A stretch of DNA of 64,000 nucleotides from Cellvibrio sp. (GCA_016712405.1 JADJRD010000001.1:744001-808000), one strand, 5' to 3'; positions 18,037 to 27,391 are shown, counted from the stretch's first letter. Notes: a model not told the origin generated them from the sequence alone. A program made the numbers and translations.

Positions 18037-18256
18037 GAATGATCTCCACAATCCTGTGTAAATTTTTATCTTCTGGATCTTCCCGCCGCATACACCAGGC
18101 GTAAATATCCTGATCTTCTTCTGCCAGCAATTGCTGATAAACCTGTTTGTCCACATCACCAAGCGTTGGGTAAACCTTTTCTAGAAAAGGTAACAAAATC
18201 AAATCCAATTCCAGCATCCCACGGCGACTGGCCCAAACCAAACGTTTTTCGTCCAC
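17999..18256 (-). CDS. sdhE: FAD assembly factor SdhE
   Basis: An 85-residue protein of the SdhE/YgfY family, which promotes covalent FAD attachment to succinate dehydrogenase flavoprotein. The invariant RRGMLELDLILLPF motif is at about 11-24 and YAWCMRREDP is the conserved second half. The start is a GTG at 18256. It overlaps ygfX and is divergent from ygfZ, a common gammaproteobacterial arrangement. Confidence 0.92.
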   Translation of the reverse strand: MDEKRLVWASRRGMLELDLILLPFLEKVYPTLGDVDKQVYQQLLAEEDQDIYAWCMRREDPEDKNLHRIVEIIRANTGLQPNSSF

Positions 18257-18399
18257 AAGTATTTCTCTGGCAAATCAAAAGAGCGCTCATTCTAGAGGGT
18301 TTACACTGGGAATTGAAGCTTCGTAAAATTTAATACATAAAGGCTGTTAAACTAGCTGCCTCATACTGCTCCCAGTGAATCAATCGGACGCCCTGCACT

Positions 18400-19251
18400 A
18401 TGTCACTAGATTTTGGTTTATTACAAATTCAAGGTATTGATGCCATTAAATTTTTACAGGGGCAAGTGACCTGTGATGTCGCGCAAACCTCACCTACGCA
18501 AGGAACTTACGGTGCTCACTGCAACCCCAAAGGCAGGATTCTTTTCAGTTTTTATTTATATAGACGAGCTGACGATTGCCTCTGGTTGCAAATTCCTTCG
18601 ATGATGCTGGAGCAAGCACAGAAGGACTTAGCTAAATACAGTGTCTTTTCCAAAGTCGCCATTTCAATTGTTGATAAACCAATACAACTGATTCATTCCC
18701 CTGTACAACTTCCGCATTCTGTGTTTCAGGATGATGGAGGAATTATTCGGCAACGAACGCATGAATATTATGAAGTGATTGGTCACCCCGCACCGATAAA
18801 CCAAGTAGCAACTTTCAGCACTGCAACTGATCACTGGTCGCTTCTGGATATTCAACAAGGCATTGCACATATTCACCCTGAAACACGAGACATGTTTACA
18901 CCAGAAGAAATCAATTACACATTGATAGATGCCGTGAGTTTTCGCAAAGGTTGTTACACCGGACAAGAAATAATTGCGCGCATGCATTACAAGGGAAAAC
19001 ACAAACGCCATGCACACCGATTTGTTCTGGACTCTGCTGAAATACCAACTCTAGGATCAAATGTGATATCCAATATATCCAATCAAAAAATTGGTGAAAT
19101 TATCAGCATTGCAAAAAGTAATAATCCAAATCAATTTGAATGTCTTGCAAGCATTCAAGATGACGCACGGAATCACGCCATGATTTCAACCCATCAAACC
19201 ATGCAACCCACTGATCTACCCTATGCAATACCCCAAACAGAGGTGCAATAG
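18400..19251 (+). CDS. ygfZ: tRNA-modifying/Fe-S cluster protein YgfZ
   Basis: A folate-binding GcvT-like protein of 283 residues that supports Fe-S cluster enzymes such as MiaB. The signature KGCYTGQE, with its essential cysteine, is at about 184-191, preceded by FTPEEINYTLIDAVSF. The N-terminal QGQVTCDV segment is also typical. It is slightly shorter than E. coli YgfZ (326). It is divergent from sdhE-ygfX. Confidence 0.92.
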   Translation: MSLDFGLLQIQGIDAIKFLQGQVTCDVAQTSPTQGTYGAHCNPKGRILFSFYLYRRADDCLWLQIPSMMLEQAQKDLAKYSVFSKVAISIVDKPIQLIHSPVQLPHSVFQDDGGIIRQRTHEYYEVIGHPAPINQVATFSTATDHWSLLDIQQGIAHIHPETRDMFTPEEINYTLIDAVSFRKGCYTGQEIIARMHYKGKHKRHAHRFVLDSAEIPTLGSNVISNISNQKIGEIISIAKSNNPNQFECLASIQDDARNHAMISTHQTMQPTDLPYAIPQTEVQ

Positions 19252-19320
19252 TCTCTTTATTGAGCAAGATTCAGATCGACTAATCACTCGTCTTATCGCA
19301 CAATCACTGAATCTTCAAAA

Positions 19321-20154
19321 ATGAATTTCGATTCTATGTCTGATTACGAGCGAATTGCCAAAGCGATAAGTTATATTCAAAAAAACGTCGGCGCACAGCC
19401 CGAGCTTGAGAATATAGCCCGTCATGTCAATTTAAGTCCCTTTCATTTTCAACGCTTATTTAAAGATTGGGCAGGCACCACACCGAAACGTTTTTTACAA
19501 GTGCTGACATTAGAATTAGGCAAGCGTTTATTGGATCAACAACATTCAGTATTTGAAGCCGCTGAAGAAATCGGCTTAAGCAGCGCATCACGATTGCACG
19601 ATCATTTTGTACAACTCGAAGCAATAACCCCAGGAGAATATAAAAATAAAGGATCAGGCTTGGAAATCCGTTACGCAATACATGAATCATTATTCGGCAC
19701 TTTGTTTGTTGCGCAAACACCACGCGGAATCTGCCGCACCAGTTTTATTGACCAAAATTCTGAAGAAGATGAACTGAAAATACTATCCAAAAGATTTCCG
19801 CTTGCGAATTTCATCGAAGATAAAAAATCAACAAAAACTTTCGCCGACACAATATTTGCAAAAGATCAAACAAAAAAATTCAACTTACATATTACCGGAA
19901 CCAATTTTCAACTAGCCGTATGGCGAGCCTTATTGCGAATTCCATCAGGCCAAGCCATCAGTTACGGCGAACTCGCCGCTCACCTGAAAAATCCAGGAGC
20001 ATCACGGGCGGTAGGAACTGCGATTGGCGCTAACCCCATAGCATTTTTAATTCCCTGCCACAGAGTTATTCAACAATCTGGCGCCTTGGGCGGTTATCGC
20101 TGGGGGATAGAACGCAAACAGGCGATTCAGGTTTGGGAAAAACTATCTATATAA
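19321..20154 (+). CDS. AraC-type regulator fused to O6-methylguanine-DNA methyltransferase (Ada-like)
   Basis: A 277-residue fusion: AraC-type HTH (about 15-105, with FHFQRLFKDWAGTTPKRFLQ) followed by a DNA methyltransferase domain whose acceptor cysteine lies in IPCHRVIQ, with GASRAVGTAIGANP before and GGYRWGIERKQ after. It repairs O6-alkylguanine by irreversible self-alkylation. It lacks the N-terminal zinc-binding phosphotriester domain of full Ada, so it cannot sense phosphotriesters in the classical way. The start could instead be the ATG at 19336. It lies about 70 bases after ygfZ. Confidence 0.9.
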   Translation: MNFDSMSDYERIAKAISYIQKNVGAQPELENIARHVNLSPFHFQRLFKDWAGTTPKRFLQVLTLELGKRLLDQQHSVFEAAEEIGLSSASRLHDHFVQLEAITPGEYKNKGSGLEIRYAIHESLFGTLFVAQTPRGICRTSFIDQNSEEDELKILSKRFPLANFIEDKKSTKTFADTIFAKDQTKKFNLHITGTNFQLAVWRALLRIPSGQAISYGELAAHLKNPGASRAVGTAIGANPIAFLIPCHRVIQQSGALGGYRWGIERKQAIQVWEKLSI

Positions 20155-20157
20155 ATT

Positions 20158-20721
20158 TTATAATTTCTGCTGGGTATCTTGTAATTTATTTTTATTGTAT
20201 TGATCCAAAATATGATCGCGTAAATTCACCATTCTTTTTGAATGCTTTATAAAGTAATTGGGCGACTTCAGGTACACAGCCAGCTCGGCAGTTTCCACAT
20301 CACTCAGTTGACTAACTGGTTTCTTGAATTGAGACAATGAAAAGTTATTTAATCCAACAATATCATTGTGCGAGAAAAGTGAAGCATATAACGTAAAGAC
20401 TTCCGCTTCACTGTATTGAATTTTTAAATACCAAGATAAAACTAAAGTTTGCACCTGAAAAGAAAAGTTCGAATATTTTCTATCAAACATCGACTTTAGC
20501 AAAAGCCATCTTGCAATTTGTCCTTCTGTTGAAGATCCTTCATTCGCCAACTCAATAAAATCTCTTACACCAACAGAATCCAGACGATTTTCAGGTTCAG
20601 CATGCTGAATAACTTGATCCAAGCCTGAAACATTAGGTAAACAAACAGATGCTATGTATATCAAGGAAAACAGTATTAGTGTGAACAACAATAAAATAGA
20701 AATTTTTATATATCGTTTCAT
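20158..20721 (-). CDS. Membrane-anchored GT51-like protein lacking catalytic motifs
   Basis: A 187-residue protein with an N-terminal membrane anchor (about 6-28). The rest resembles the second half of a penicillin-binding-protein glycosyltransferase (GT51): VLSWYLKIQYSEAEVFTLYA echoes the K-E-ILE-YLN helix, and FKKPVSQLSDVETAELAVYLKSPN echoes the FGKP-LT-AEAALLAGL-AP region. The catalytic Glu motif (ED-F-H-G) and the GGSTI-Q motif are absent. It is probably a degenerate transglycosylase-fold protein with a binding or regulatory role. The assignment is by motif resemblance only. Confidence 0.5.
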   Translation of the reverse strand: MKRYIKISILLLFTLILFSLIYIASVCLPNVSGLDQVIQHAEPENRLDSVGVRDFIELANEGSSTEGQIARWLLLKSMFDRKYSNFSFQVQTLVLSWYLKIQYSEAEVFTLYASLFSHNDIVGLNNFSLSQFKKPVSQLSDVETAELAVYLKSPNYFIKHSKRMVNLRDHILDQYNKNKLQDTQQKL

Positions 20722-20736
20722 GTAAATTCCAGTTAT

Positions 20737-21381
20737 TTATTTTATAGAATTCCAATCTAACAATTCAGAAAACTCATCCATACACAAAGCAGGATTATAT
20801 TGTCGTAAGCGAGAAATATGATGCGCGCCGTAGCTGACGGCGATTCGTGGCATATTGATTCTTTGCGCCATTTCCATATCGTATTCGGTATCGCCAATCA
20901 TTACTGCATCCTGTGAAGATACTGAAAAATATTCAAGTAATTCTTCGAGCATTAGGGGATTGGGTTTTGATGCAGTTTCATCGGCACAGCGGGTTGCATG
21001 AAAAGTGTTGTTTAAATTCATTGCAGAAAAAATTCTATCCAATCCTTTTCGGCTTTTGCCGGTTGCAATTGCCAAATGATGCCCCTCTTCTTTGAGATAC
21101 TGTAAACCCTGTTCGACTCCGGGAAATAATAAAGAAGGCTTGGCCAAATCCAATTCAACAAAACGATTGGCGTAGGCATCGCGCAGACGTTGGTGATCAG
21201 ATTGATCAATAGAAGGATATAAACTTCGAATGGCTTCAGGTAACCCCAATCCAATAATATTGTGAATTTTATAATCCTCAAGAGGTTCCCAACCTACATC
21301 CTGAGCTGCCATTTGCATAGACAAGGTAATTTTTTCTTTGGAATCACAAAGGGTTCCATCCCAATCAAAAATAAATAACAT
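20737..21381 (-). CDS. HAD-superfamily phosphatase, phosphoglycolate-phosphatase-like
   Basis: A 214-residue HAD hydrolase. Motif I FDWDGTLCDS is at the N-terminus, motif II LAIATGKS at about 100, the motif III lysine in SKPNPLMLEELL, and motif IV MIGDTEYDMEMA. The cap is helical, as in PGP/PPase-type members. I use the ATG at 21381, which puts DXDGT at the expected position; the frame is open 20 codons further. It follows rluC by 13 bases, the same pairing as in Pseudomonas, and is probably co-transcribed. The substrate is unknown. Confidence 0.88.
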   Translation of the reverse strand: MLFIFDWDGTLCDSKEKITLSMQMAAQDVGWEPLEDYKIHNIIGLGLPEAIRSLYPSIDQSDHQRLRDAYANRFVELDLAKPSLLFPGVEQGLQYLKEEGHHLAIATGKSRKGLDRIFSAMNLNNTFHATRCADETASKPNPLMLEELLEYFSVSSQDAVMIGDTEYDMEMAQRINMPRIAVSYGAHHISRLRQYNPALCMDEFSELLDWNSIK

Positions 21382-21394
21382 AATTTTCTTCAAT

Positions 21395-22405
21395 TTAAAC
21401 TTTATAGGGTTCCAACAACGAAAGCGGTTTGGCAAGATCAACGGGCAAAGGGGCTTTCACTTCGATCATATCGGGCGTATTAGGCAAATAAAAAGATAAA
21501 GCTGAGGCGTGCAAAAATAATCGTTTGAATCCTAATTCACGCATCCGTAAATTGGTTTCGTCGTGACCATATTTTTCATCGCCGACCAAACTGTGGCCCG
21601 CATATTGTGCGTGAACGCGAATTTGATGGGTTCTACCGGTAATCGGTTTGGCTTCAATTAACGAAAACCCCTGATAGCGCGCAACAACAGAAAACTCAGT
21701 CAGACTGGATTTACCTTCAGGATGAACTTTCACTATGCGTTCGTCTTGGTTAAGTTCCATCTTTAACAAAGGAACATCTACCCGTGATTTATTGGCTGGC
21801 CATTGGCCAATAACCAAAGCTTGGTAGGTTTTCCTGACATCCCCTTTCAAGGTTTCTTGCTGGGACTTTTCTCGCAGTGCGGCTTGTAAAAATCGGAGAT
21901 AACTTCTCTTTTTGGCAATCATGATGCAACCGGATGTATCCCGATCCAATCTATGCACCAATTCCAAATAACGGGCATCCGGACGCATCTGACGCAAAGT
22001 CTCGATCAAACCCAGACTAATTCCACTTCCGCCATGAACAGCCATGCCGGCGGGCTTATTAATCACTAACAGCCCCTCATCTTCATAGAGAATCGAATCA
22101 TTCAGAAGCTTTTGGATTTGATTGCTAGCCTTAGCGAGCTCTTTTTCGTCAGAAACCCGAATCGGTGGAATGCGGATTTGATCACCCGAGACTAATTTAT
22201 ACTCTGGCTTGCTTCTTCCTTTATTGACACGCACCTCTCCTTTACGAATTGCGTTGTAAATTCGGGACTTAGGTACACCTTTGAGGCGAGCCATCAGAAA
22301 ATTGTCCAGCCTCTGCCCTGCCTGATCTGCATCTATAGAGGCAAAAGAGACCTGTAATCCTGATGTTGAATGGGAGATATTTTCACGTTTCATGGCGCGC
22401 ATCAT
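21395..22405 (-). CDS. rluC: 23S rRNA pseudouridine synthase RluC
   Basis: Pseudouridine synthase of the RluA family, expected to modify U955, U2504 and U2580 of 23S rRNA. An N-terminal S4 RNA-binding domain (QAGQRLDNFLMARLKGVPKS, VRVNKGRSKPEYKL) precedes the catalytic domain with HRLDRDTSG holding the catalytic Asp, and GRTHQIRVHAQYAGHSLVGD. The likely start is the ATG at 22405, with GAGAG about 9 bases upstream; the ATG at 22393 is an alternative. It is divergent from rne, as in E. coli and Pseudomonas, which favours RluC over other RluA members. Confidence 0.92.
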   Translation of the reverse strand: MMRAMKRENISHSTSGLQVSFASIDADQAGQRLDNFLMARLKGVPKSRIYNAIRKGEVRVNKGRSKPEYKLVSGDQIRIPPIRVSDEKELAKASNQIQKLLNDSILYEDEGLLVINKPAGMAVHGGSGISLGLIETLRQMRPDARYLELVHRLDRDTSGCIMIAKKRSYLRFLQAALREKSQQETLKGDVRKTYQALVIGQWPANKSRVDVPLLKMELNQDERIVKVHPEGKSSLTEFSVVARYQGFSLIEAKPITGRTHQIRVHAQYAGHSLVGDEKYGHDETNLRMRELGFKRLFLHASALSFYLPNTPDMIEVKAPLPVDLAKPLSLLEPYKV

Positions 22406-23017
22406 ACTAAAAACTCTCGCTAAGTGGCTGTTATAGCTTGTTTTTATTATTTGCTCACCCTCTATATTGCTGCTATATTCCGAAGTGCCTATCAGGGCTG
22501 GTTTCCACTGAATGCAGGTTAAAGGCATTCAGGTCAGGAAATACCGCTGAAGGTAGTTTGAGTTTTTTGCCCTGCTCAGAGAGTAAGACGGCACCAAAAG
22601 ACGACACGCCATAGGCAAAAAATCAAACTGACAAACTGACAACTCCGCTCAACAAGAACTGAGCGTTTTAACAATACCGACACCAGTACTGGTCTTGTTG
22701 ATAAACAGTGTTTTGAAAGTATCAGAATTATTTTGTGGTAAAAATTGTTATCAATTTGTTTGATATCCCTTGTCTGACCTAATGCAGCATGGACTGAAAG
22801 ACCACGAATAAGAAACAAAGACGCAAATTTTGTTTTGGCCGATGCAGGATTGTCATCTGGCGACGCGTAAAGGATCACAAACAGATCGGGATCTCATTTA
22901 AACAGTGTTGATAAAACCTACCCCATCTGGCATCCCTAAATTTTGTCTGGCTTCTGAATTTTTCAAAGCCTGTGTTATCAACGCCTTCAAAGGTGCGTGA
23001 AAACAACAGGTTTATTT
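22406..23017. promoter_or_regulatory. rluC-rne intergenic region, probable long rne 5' leader
   Basis: About 610 non-coding bases between divergent rluC and rne. In E. coli the rne transcript has a long structured leader (rne5) through which RNase E controls its own mRNA. Here the A/T-rich run next to rne, with several short complementary stretches such as CGCTCAACAAG...GAACTGAGCG (about 22647-22667), would allow a similar leader. I cannot fold it by hand, so regulation is inferred from position and precedent. Confidence 0.4.
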
Positions 23018-25345
23018 ATGAAAAGAATGCTTATCAATGCAACCCAGCCTGAAGAGCTGCGTGTAGCACTAGTCGACGGCCAATGGCTGTATGATCTGGA
23101 CATCGAAAATCGCAATCGCGAGCAAAAAAAATCCAATATTTACAAAGGCAAAATCACCCGTATCGAACCCAGCCTTGAAGCCGCGTTCGTTGACTATGGT
23201 GCTGAACGTCATGGCTTTCTCCCACTGAAAGAAATCTCCCGTCAATATTTCACCAAAGGTGAATACGACAGCCGTGTCAAAATTAAAGATGTGCTCAAAG
23301 AAGGCACCGAAGTAATTGTTCAAGGTGATAAAGAAGAACGCGGCAATAAAGGCGCTGCACTTACTACCTTTATTAGTTTGGCAGGACGCTATCTCGTTCT
23401 AATGCCCAATAATCCTCGTGCGGGTGGAATTTCTCGTCGCATTGAAGGCGAAGAAAGAGCTGACCTGAAAGATGCGCTGGGCGAAATCGAAGTACCTAAT
23501 GGCATGGGTGTGATCATTCGTACAGCCGGTGTAGGTCGCAGCGCTGAGGAATTACAGTGGGACTTGAACTACCTACTCCAACTCTGGGAATCAATCGAAA
23601 AAGCCGCTAATTCCGTTACTGCGCCTGAATTTTTATTCCAGGAAAGCAACGTTATTATCAGAGCGATCCGCGATTATCTACGTCAAGATATTGGGGAAGT
23701 CATTGTCGATAATAAGGAAGCCTATGATTTGGCTGCCGAATTTACACGTCAAGTTATGCCCAATTATCGCAGCAAGGTCAAACTCTATCAGGATGACATC
23801 CCTCTTTTTAATCGTTATCAAATTGAATCCCAGATTGAAACCGCTTTCCAACGTGAAGTGAAATTACCCTCTGGTGGATCAATTGTTATTGACCCAACGG
23901 AAGCCTTGGTGTCAATCGATATCAACTCTTCTCGCGCTACCAAGGGTGGTGATATTGAAGAAACCGCTCGTCAAACCAACCTTGAAGCTGCAGATGAAAT
24001 AGCTCGTCAATTGCGTTTGCGCGATATGGGTGGGTTAGTGGTCATCGACTTTATTGATATGCAGTCACCACGCAATCAACGCGACGTTGAAAATCGTGTT
24101 CACGAAGCCCTGCAAATGGATCGAGCCCGTGTACAAATTGGCCGCATTTCCAAATTTGGCTTGCTGGAAATGTCACGTCAACGTTTGCGTCCATCTTTGG
24201 GAGAAACCCACAGCAAAATTTGTCCGCGATGCGAAGGTCAGGGCACTATTCGTTCAACCCGCTCTCTCGCATTGTCGATTTTGCGTTTGGTAGAAGATGA
24301 AGCACAAAAAGATCGCAGCGCTGAGATTCGAGCAATCTGCCCAGTGTCAGTTGCAACCTACTTGTTAAATGAAAAACGAAAAACTATTTCCAGCATTGAA
24401 GCGCGTAACAATACCCGTGTAGTGATAGTGCCTAGCGCCGAATTACAAACACCGCACTTCGAAGTTCAACGCTTGCGTGACGATGACGAAGGCACACTGG
24501 AAACCAGCTACAAAATTGTCCCTCACAGCCATGATGAACAAAAAGAAGATGATATCAGTGAGATTAATGCTAAACCCGTTAGCTTCCCCAAACCCATGGT
24601 ACAGCTAACAGCACCAACACAACCTGCGCCCGAACCAGCGAAAAAACCTGGCATTCTCAGTCGTATTTTGTCAGCACTAGGTTCAATCTTTGGCGGCGAA
24701 AAAGAAACCGAGAAAAAAACCAAACGCGATCATCGCGACAATCGCCGCGGTGGACAAAATCGTAATCGTCGTGATTCACGCAATAATCATCGCAATAAAG
24801 ATAAGCGCGAAGAATTACGCGATAATCTTGAAAAGCCGACTGAAGCCAAACGTGACGAAAAGGTTAAAGATCAGGATCCTCGCCAACGTAATAATCGCCC
24901 AGAGAATACCAATGGCGACAATGAACAACGCGGACATAAACATCGCCAACAACGACCACAAAAAGAGGAGCGCCCACGTGAAGAGCGCCCCCTCGCTACA
25001 AAAGAAGAAAAAGTTCAGGAACCCGAAGCATTGGCTGATCAGGATTCCGACACTGGAAACGACAATCGCCCCAATCGACGCCCGGCAGGCCGTCGTAATC
25101 GCTCGCAACAACGTCGCCGAGATAAGCGAAATGTGGACGATATGTTTGAACAAGATTCAACGGTTGAAGATTCTTCAAAACCTACAGTAACACCAACAGT
25201 AGCTGCTCCAGCGATAGCAACAACGGCTCAAGTAGCGCCCGCACAAGAACTGAGTGAATCTGCACGATTAGCTCAAGAAATTGCCGCTGCTATAGCTGAA
25301 CATGAGAAAGAATCTTCAAAATCAAACAGGAAACAGCTGACATAA
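23018..25345 (+). CDS. rne: Ribonuclease E, ends early by a frameshift
   Basis: Essential endoribonuclease and scaffold of the RNA degradosome, 775 residues in this frame. The catalytic half shows the S1 domain (NIYKGKITRIEPSLEAAFVDYG), the DNase-I-like domain with SIDINSSRATKG and VVIDFIDM metal-binding aspartates, and the zinc-link CPRCEGQG. After about residue 520 it becomes a charged, Arg/Asn-rich scaffold. The start is the ATG at 23018. The frame stops at 25345, but the natural C-terminus continues in another frame (25346-25785). One extra A in the AAAA run at about 25317-25321 would join them. Confidence 0.93.
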   Translation: MKRMLINATQPEELRVALVDGQWLYDLDIENRNREQKKSNIYKGKITRIEPSLEAAFVDYGAERHGFLPLKEISRQYFTKGEYDSRVKIKDVLKEGTEVIVQGDKEERGNKGAALTTFISLAGRYLVLMPNNPRAGGISRRIEGEERADLKDALGEIEVPNGMGVIIRTAGVGRSAEELQWDLNYLLQLWESIEKAANSVTAPEFLFQESNVIIRAIRDYLRQDIGEVIVDNKEAYDLAAEFTRQVMPNYRSKVKLYQDDIPLFNRYQIESQIETAFQREVKLPSGGSIVIDPTEALVSIDINSSRATKGGDIEETARQTNLEAADEIARQLRLRDMGGLVVIDFIDMQSPRNQRDVENRVHEALQMDRARVQIGRISKFGLLEMSRQRLRPSLGETHSKICPRCEGQGTIRSTRSLALSILRLVEDEAQKDRSAEIRAICPVSVATYLLNEKRKTISSIEARNNTRVVIVPSAELQTPHFEVQRLRDDDEGTLETSYKIVPHSHDEQKEDDISEINAKPVSFPKPMVQLTAPTQPAPEPAKKPGILSRILSALGSIFGGEKETEKKTKRDHRDNRRGGQNRNRRDSRNNHRNKDKREELRDNLEKPTEAKRDEKVKDQDPRQRNNRPENTNGDNEQRGHKHRQQRPQKEERPREERPLATKEEKVQEPEALADQDSDTGNDNRPNRRPAGRRNRSQQRRRDKRNVDDMFEQDSTVEDSSKPTVTPTVAAPAIATTAQVAPAQELSESARLAQEIAAAIAEHEKESSKSNRKQLT

Positions 25346-25785
25346 TTCAGCAGATTTCTCAGAACATTCCAAACAGGGTTACGCATACTGCCAATCCAGT
25401 GAATGCTGTAATTGACAATATCGAAACAAAAACTGAAGCCGTCATTGCTGCTGAACCCGCAATAACAGTGGCACCATCTGTAAGCAGCCCAATTGTCGAG
25501 ATTGAGATTGCGAACACAACTTCAGCTGCGAAAATCCCTGAAATTCCTGCCGAATCTTTAGTTAATACTCCTGAGGCATCAACGAGCTCTACTTCTATCG
25601 GCAGAGCTAATAATGACCCTCGTATATCGCCAAAACCTGTTGGCAATATTAGTGTATTGACTGAAAAACCGGATGTACCAAAAGCACACCCGCTGGATAC
25701 CAGTTTGCCTCCTTCTGTCGTACATAATCCTCGACCGATTCAGCGACCCGCGAATGACCCAAGAGTTGCTAAAAACCAGTCTTGA
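25346..25785 (+). pseudogene. rne: RNase E C-terminal tail, displaced by -1 frameshift
   Basis: Frame open from 25306 to 25785, one base out of step with rne. It encodes KQETADIIQQISQNIP, an Ala/Pro/Val-rich stretch, and two NDPR motifs (RANNDPR and RPANDPR), the latter 6 residues from the end. NDPR near the C-terminus is a feature of pseudomonad-type RNase E. It has no start signal of its own, and the rne terminator follows only 20 bases later, so I read it as the last ~150 residues of RNase E. Confidence 0.75.
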
Positions 25786-25805
25786 TATTGAATATGCTCA
25801 ACACT

Positions 25806-25835
25806 GAAAAAGCCGAATACATTTTCGGCTTTTTC
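25806..25835 (+). terminator. Intrinsic terminator after rne
   Basis: GAAAAAGCCGAA and TTCGGCTTTTTC form a perfect 12-base stem with a 6-base loop and end in a T-rich run. It follows the displaced rne tail by 20 bases. Confidence 0.9.
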
Positions 25836-25960
25836 GTTTTCCGCATTCTAAAAATAAAAATTACTCAAAAAGTCACTGTTGTTTTAATAACCATTTTCTC
25901 CACCATTTTTTCTCTCCTTTGAATATTCCCAAAAAACCCTTAAAAAACCACTCTCGATGC

Positions 25961-25988
25961 TTGCCCCTCAGAAAAAGCTCTGTATAAT
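25961..25988 (+). promoter_or_regulatory. Promoter of tRNA-Ser
   Basis: TTGCCC and a perfect TATAAT are 16 bases apart. The -10 ends 11 bases before the first base of the tRNA, and a GC-rich discriminator (CGCCCC), typical of stringently controlled stable-RNA promoters, follows. Confidence 0.7.
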
Positions 25989-25999
25989 TCGCCCCACTC

Positions 26000-26089
26000 G
26001 GAGGGGTGGCAGAGTGGTTGAATGCACCGGTCTTGAAAACCGGCGTAGGTGCGAGCCTACCCAGGGTTCGAATCCCTGCCCCTCCGCCA
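26000..26089 (+). tRNA. serT: tRNA-Ser (anticodon TGA)
   Basis: A 90-base class II tRNA with encoded CCA. GGAGGGG pairs with CCCCTCC in the acceptor stem; the anticodon arm is CCGGT-CTTGAAA-ACCGG, giving anticodon TGA (26034-26036). A long variable arm (GTAGGTGCGAGCCTAC) and the T-arm CAGGGTTCGAATCCCTG complete it. It reads UCN serine codons. Its place ahead of the yccA-tus cluster is as in Pseudomonas. Confidence 0.97.
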
Positions 26090-26094
26090 TCTCT

Positions 26095-26120
26095 TAAAAG
26101 GGCCTTATGGCCCTTTTTTA
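26095..26120 (+). terminator. Intrinsic terminator after tRNA-Ser
   Basis: AAAAGGGCC and GGCCCTTTT form a stem around TTAT followed by more T residues, 6 bases after the tRNA CCA. Confidence 0.9.
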
Positions 26121-26247
26121 TTGCCCAAGATTTACCAAACTTTTTTCCAAAGTTTGTGTCTAGACGTTAATAACTTTCGTAAGAAAGCTTGGCATTTATC
26201 GGATTGGTTTGTATGATCAGTTCATCTGTCTAATGAGGAGCACAACT

Positions 26248-26928
26248 ATGCAAAACATTTACAAAACACCAAATGCCGCCCTTGGTGTTGCTGAAACCAA
26301 TAAAGTATTACGCAATACCTACATATTGCTCTCAATCACATTAGCATTCAGCGCCGTTACAGCGTTTATTTCAATGGCGTTGGGGCTTTCTCATAATGTC
26401 GGTCTGGTTCTAACCATCACGGCCATTGCCTTGATATGGTTTGTTCTCCCCAAAACAGCTAATTCAGCAAACGGAATCTTGGTTGTATTTGTCATTACTG
26501 GACTTGTAGGTGCTGGACTTGGCCCTACCCTTAGTTATTACCTTTCATCAGTAAATGGCGGTCAGATTGTTCTACAAGCATTAGCAGGAACTGCCCTTAT
26601 TTTCGGAGGGCTTTCTGTATATGTGCTTACAACTAAAAAAGATTTTAGTTTTTTACGAGGATTTGTTGTCGTTGGCTACTTACTCATGATTGCAATTTGT
26701 GTGTTTTTGATTATCGCTCACTATGCAGGTTATGATTTTTCGACTTTTAATTTGGTATTTTCTGCTGCAATAATACTTCTGATGTCAGCATCTATTTTAT
26801 ATCAAACCAGTGCTATCATTCATGGCGGCGAAACTAATTATTTGTTCGCCACCATTTCGCTTTATGTTTCAATCATTAACTTGTTTACCAGTTTGCTGCA
26901 TCTTCTTGGCGCTGCCGGCGACGATTAA
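26248..26928 (+). CDS. yccA: Bax inhibitor-1/YccA family membrane protein
   Basis: Integral membrane protein of 226 residues with seven predicted spans, of the BI-1 (TMBIM) family. YccA interacts with and limits the FtsH protease in E. coli; some homologues are calcium-leak channels. Family features include the N-terminal VLRNTYILLSITLAFSAVTA helix and the late helices VFSAAIILLMSASILYQTS and the INLFTSLLHLLG end. The ATG at 26248 follows GAGGAG. It sits directly upstream of the tus genes, as in Pseudomonas. Confidence 0.92.
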   Translation: MQNIYKTPNAALGVAETNKVLRNTYILLSITLAFSAVTAFISMALGLSHNVGLVLTITAIALIWFVLPKTANSANGILVVFVITGLVGAGLGPTLSYYLSSVNGGQIVLQALAGTALIFGGLSVYVLTTKKDFSFLRGFVVVGYLLMIAICVFLIIAHYAGYDFSTFNLVFSAAIILLMSASILYQTSAIIHGGETNYLFATISLYVSIINLFTSLLHLLGAAGDD

Positions 26929-26948
26929 TAATTGAGTTATTGAACAAA

Positions 26949-26976
26949 AAGGCTCCTTCGGGAGCCTTAATTTTTT
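26949..26976 (+). terminator. Intrinsic terminator after yccA
   Basis: AAGGCTCC and GGAGCCTT pair around a stable TTCG tetraloop, followed by AATTTTTT. It overlaps the short space before tusD, so tusD probably has a promoter of its own or depends on read-through. Confidence 0.85.
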
Positions 26977-26986
26977 GGTAATGATT

Positions 26987-27391
26987 ATGTTATTTTCTTT
27001 AGTGATTTTATCTGCCCCCTACTCGAACCAATCGAGCATGAGCGCTTTTGAGTTTGCAAAAGCCGTACTTGACGAAGGCCACAAAATTCATCGAATATTT
27101 TTTTACAGCGATGGAATTCACAATGCCACATCACTCAGTGCGCCCCCAAAAGATGAAATCAATCTCCCTCAGGAATGGCAACAATTATCCGAAAAAGAAA
27201 ATATTGATTTGGTTGTTTGCATTGCCGCTGCATTAAGGCGAGGCGTATTAAATACTGAAGAAGCAATTCGTTATGAAAAATCTTCTGCCAATCTATTAGA
27301 TAAATTTGAAATCAGCGGACTTGGGCAATTATTGGAAGGTAGAAAATATTTATTGTCTTGCAGATTCATTAACACAGCGAGGGCTGGATAA
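26987..27391 (+). pseudogene. tusD: Sulfur-relay subunit TusD, 3' end lost by deletion
   Basis: TusD/DsrE-like protein that accepts persulfide sulfur from TusA in the TusBCD complex for 2-thiouridine synthesis in tRNA. The N-terminal part is normal: LVILSAPYSNQ, FFYSDGIHNA, and the active cysteine in VVCIAAALRRGVLN. Conservation ends at ISGLGQLLEG; the last 15 residues of the frame are a chance extension into the remnant of tusC. About 10 residues of TusD and the first half or more of TusC are gone. The start could also be the ATG at 26981. Confidence 0.8.

Noticed and set aside
22576..22878. A 100-codon minus-strand frame in the rluC-rne gap
   Set aside because: No conserved pattern, and it lies in the region expected to be the rne leader.
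24690..25190. Long alternative frames over the 3' half of rne
   Set aside because: Low-complexity shadows of the charged RNase E scaffold region.
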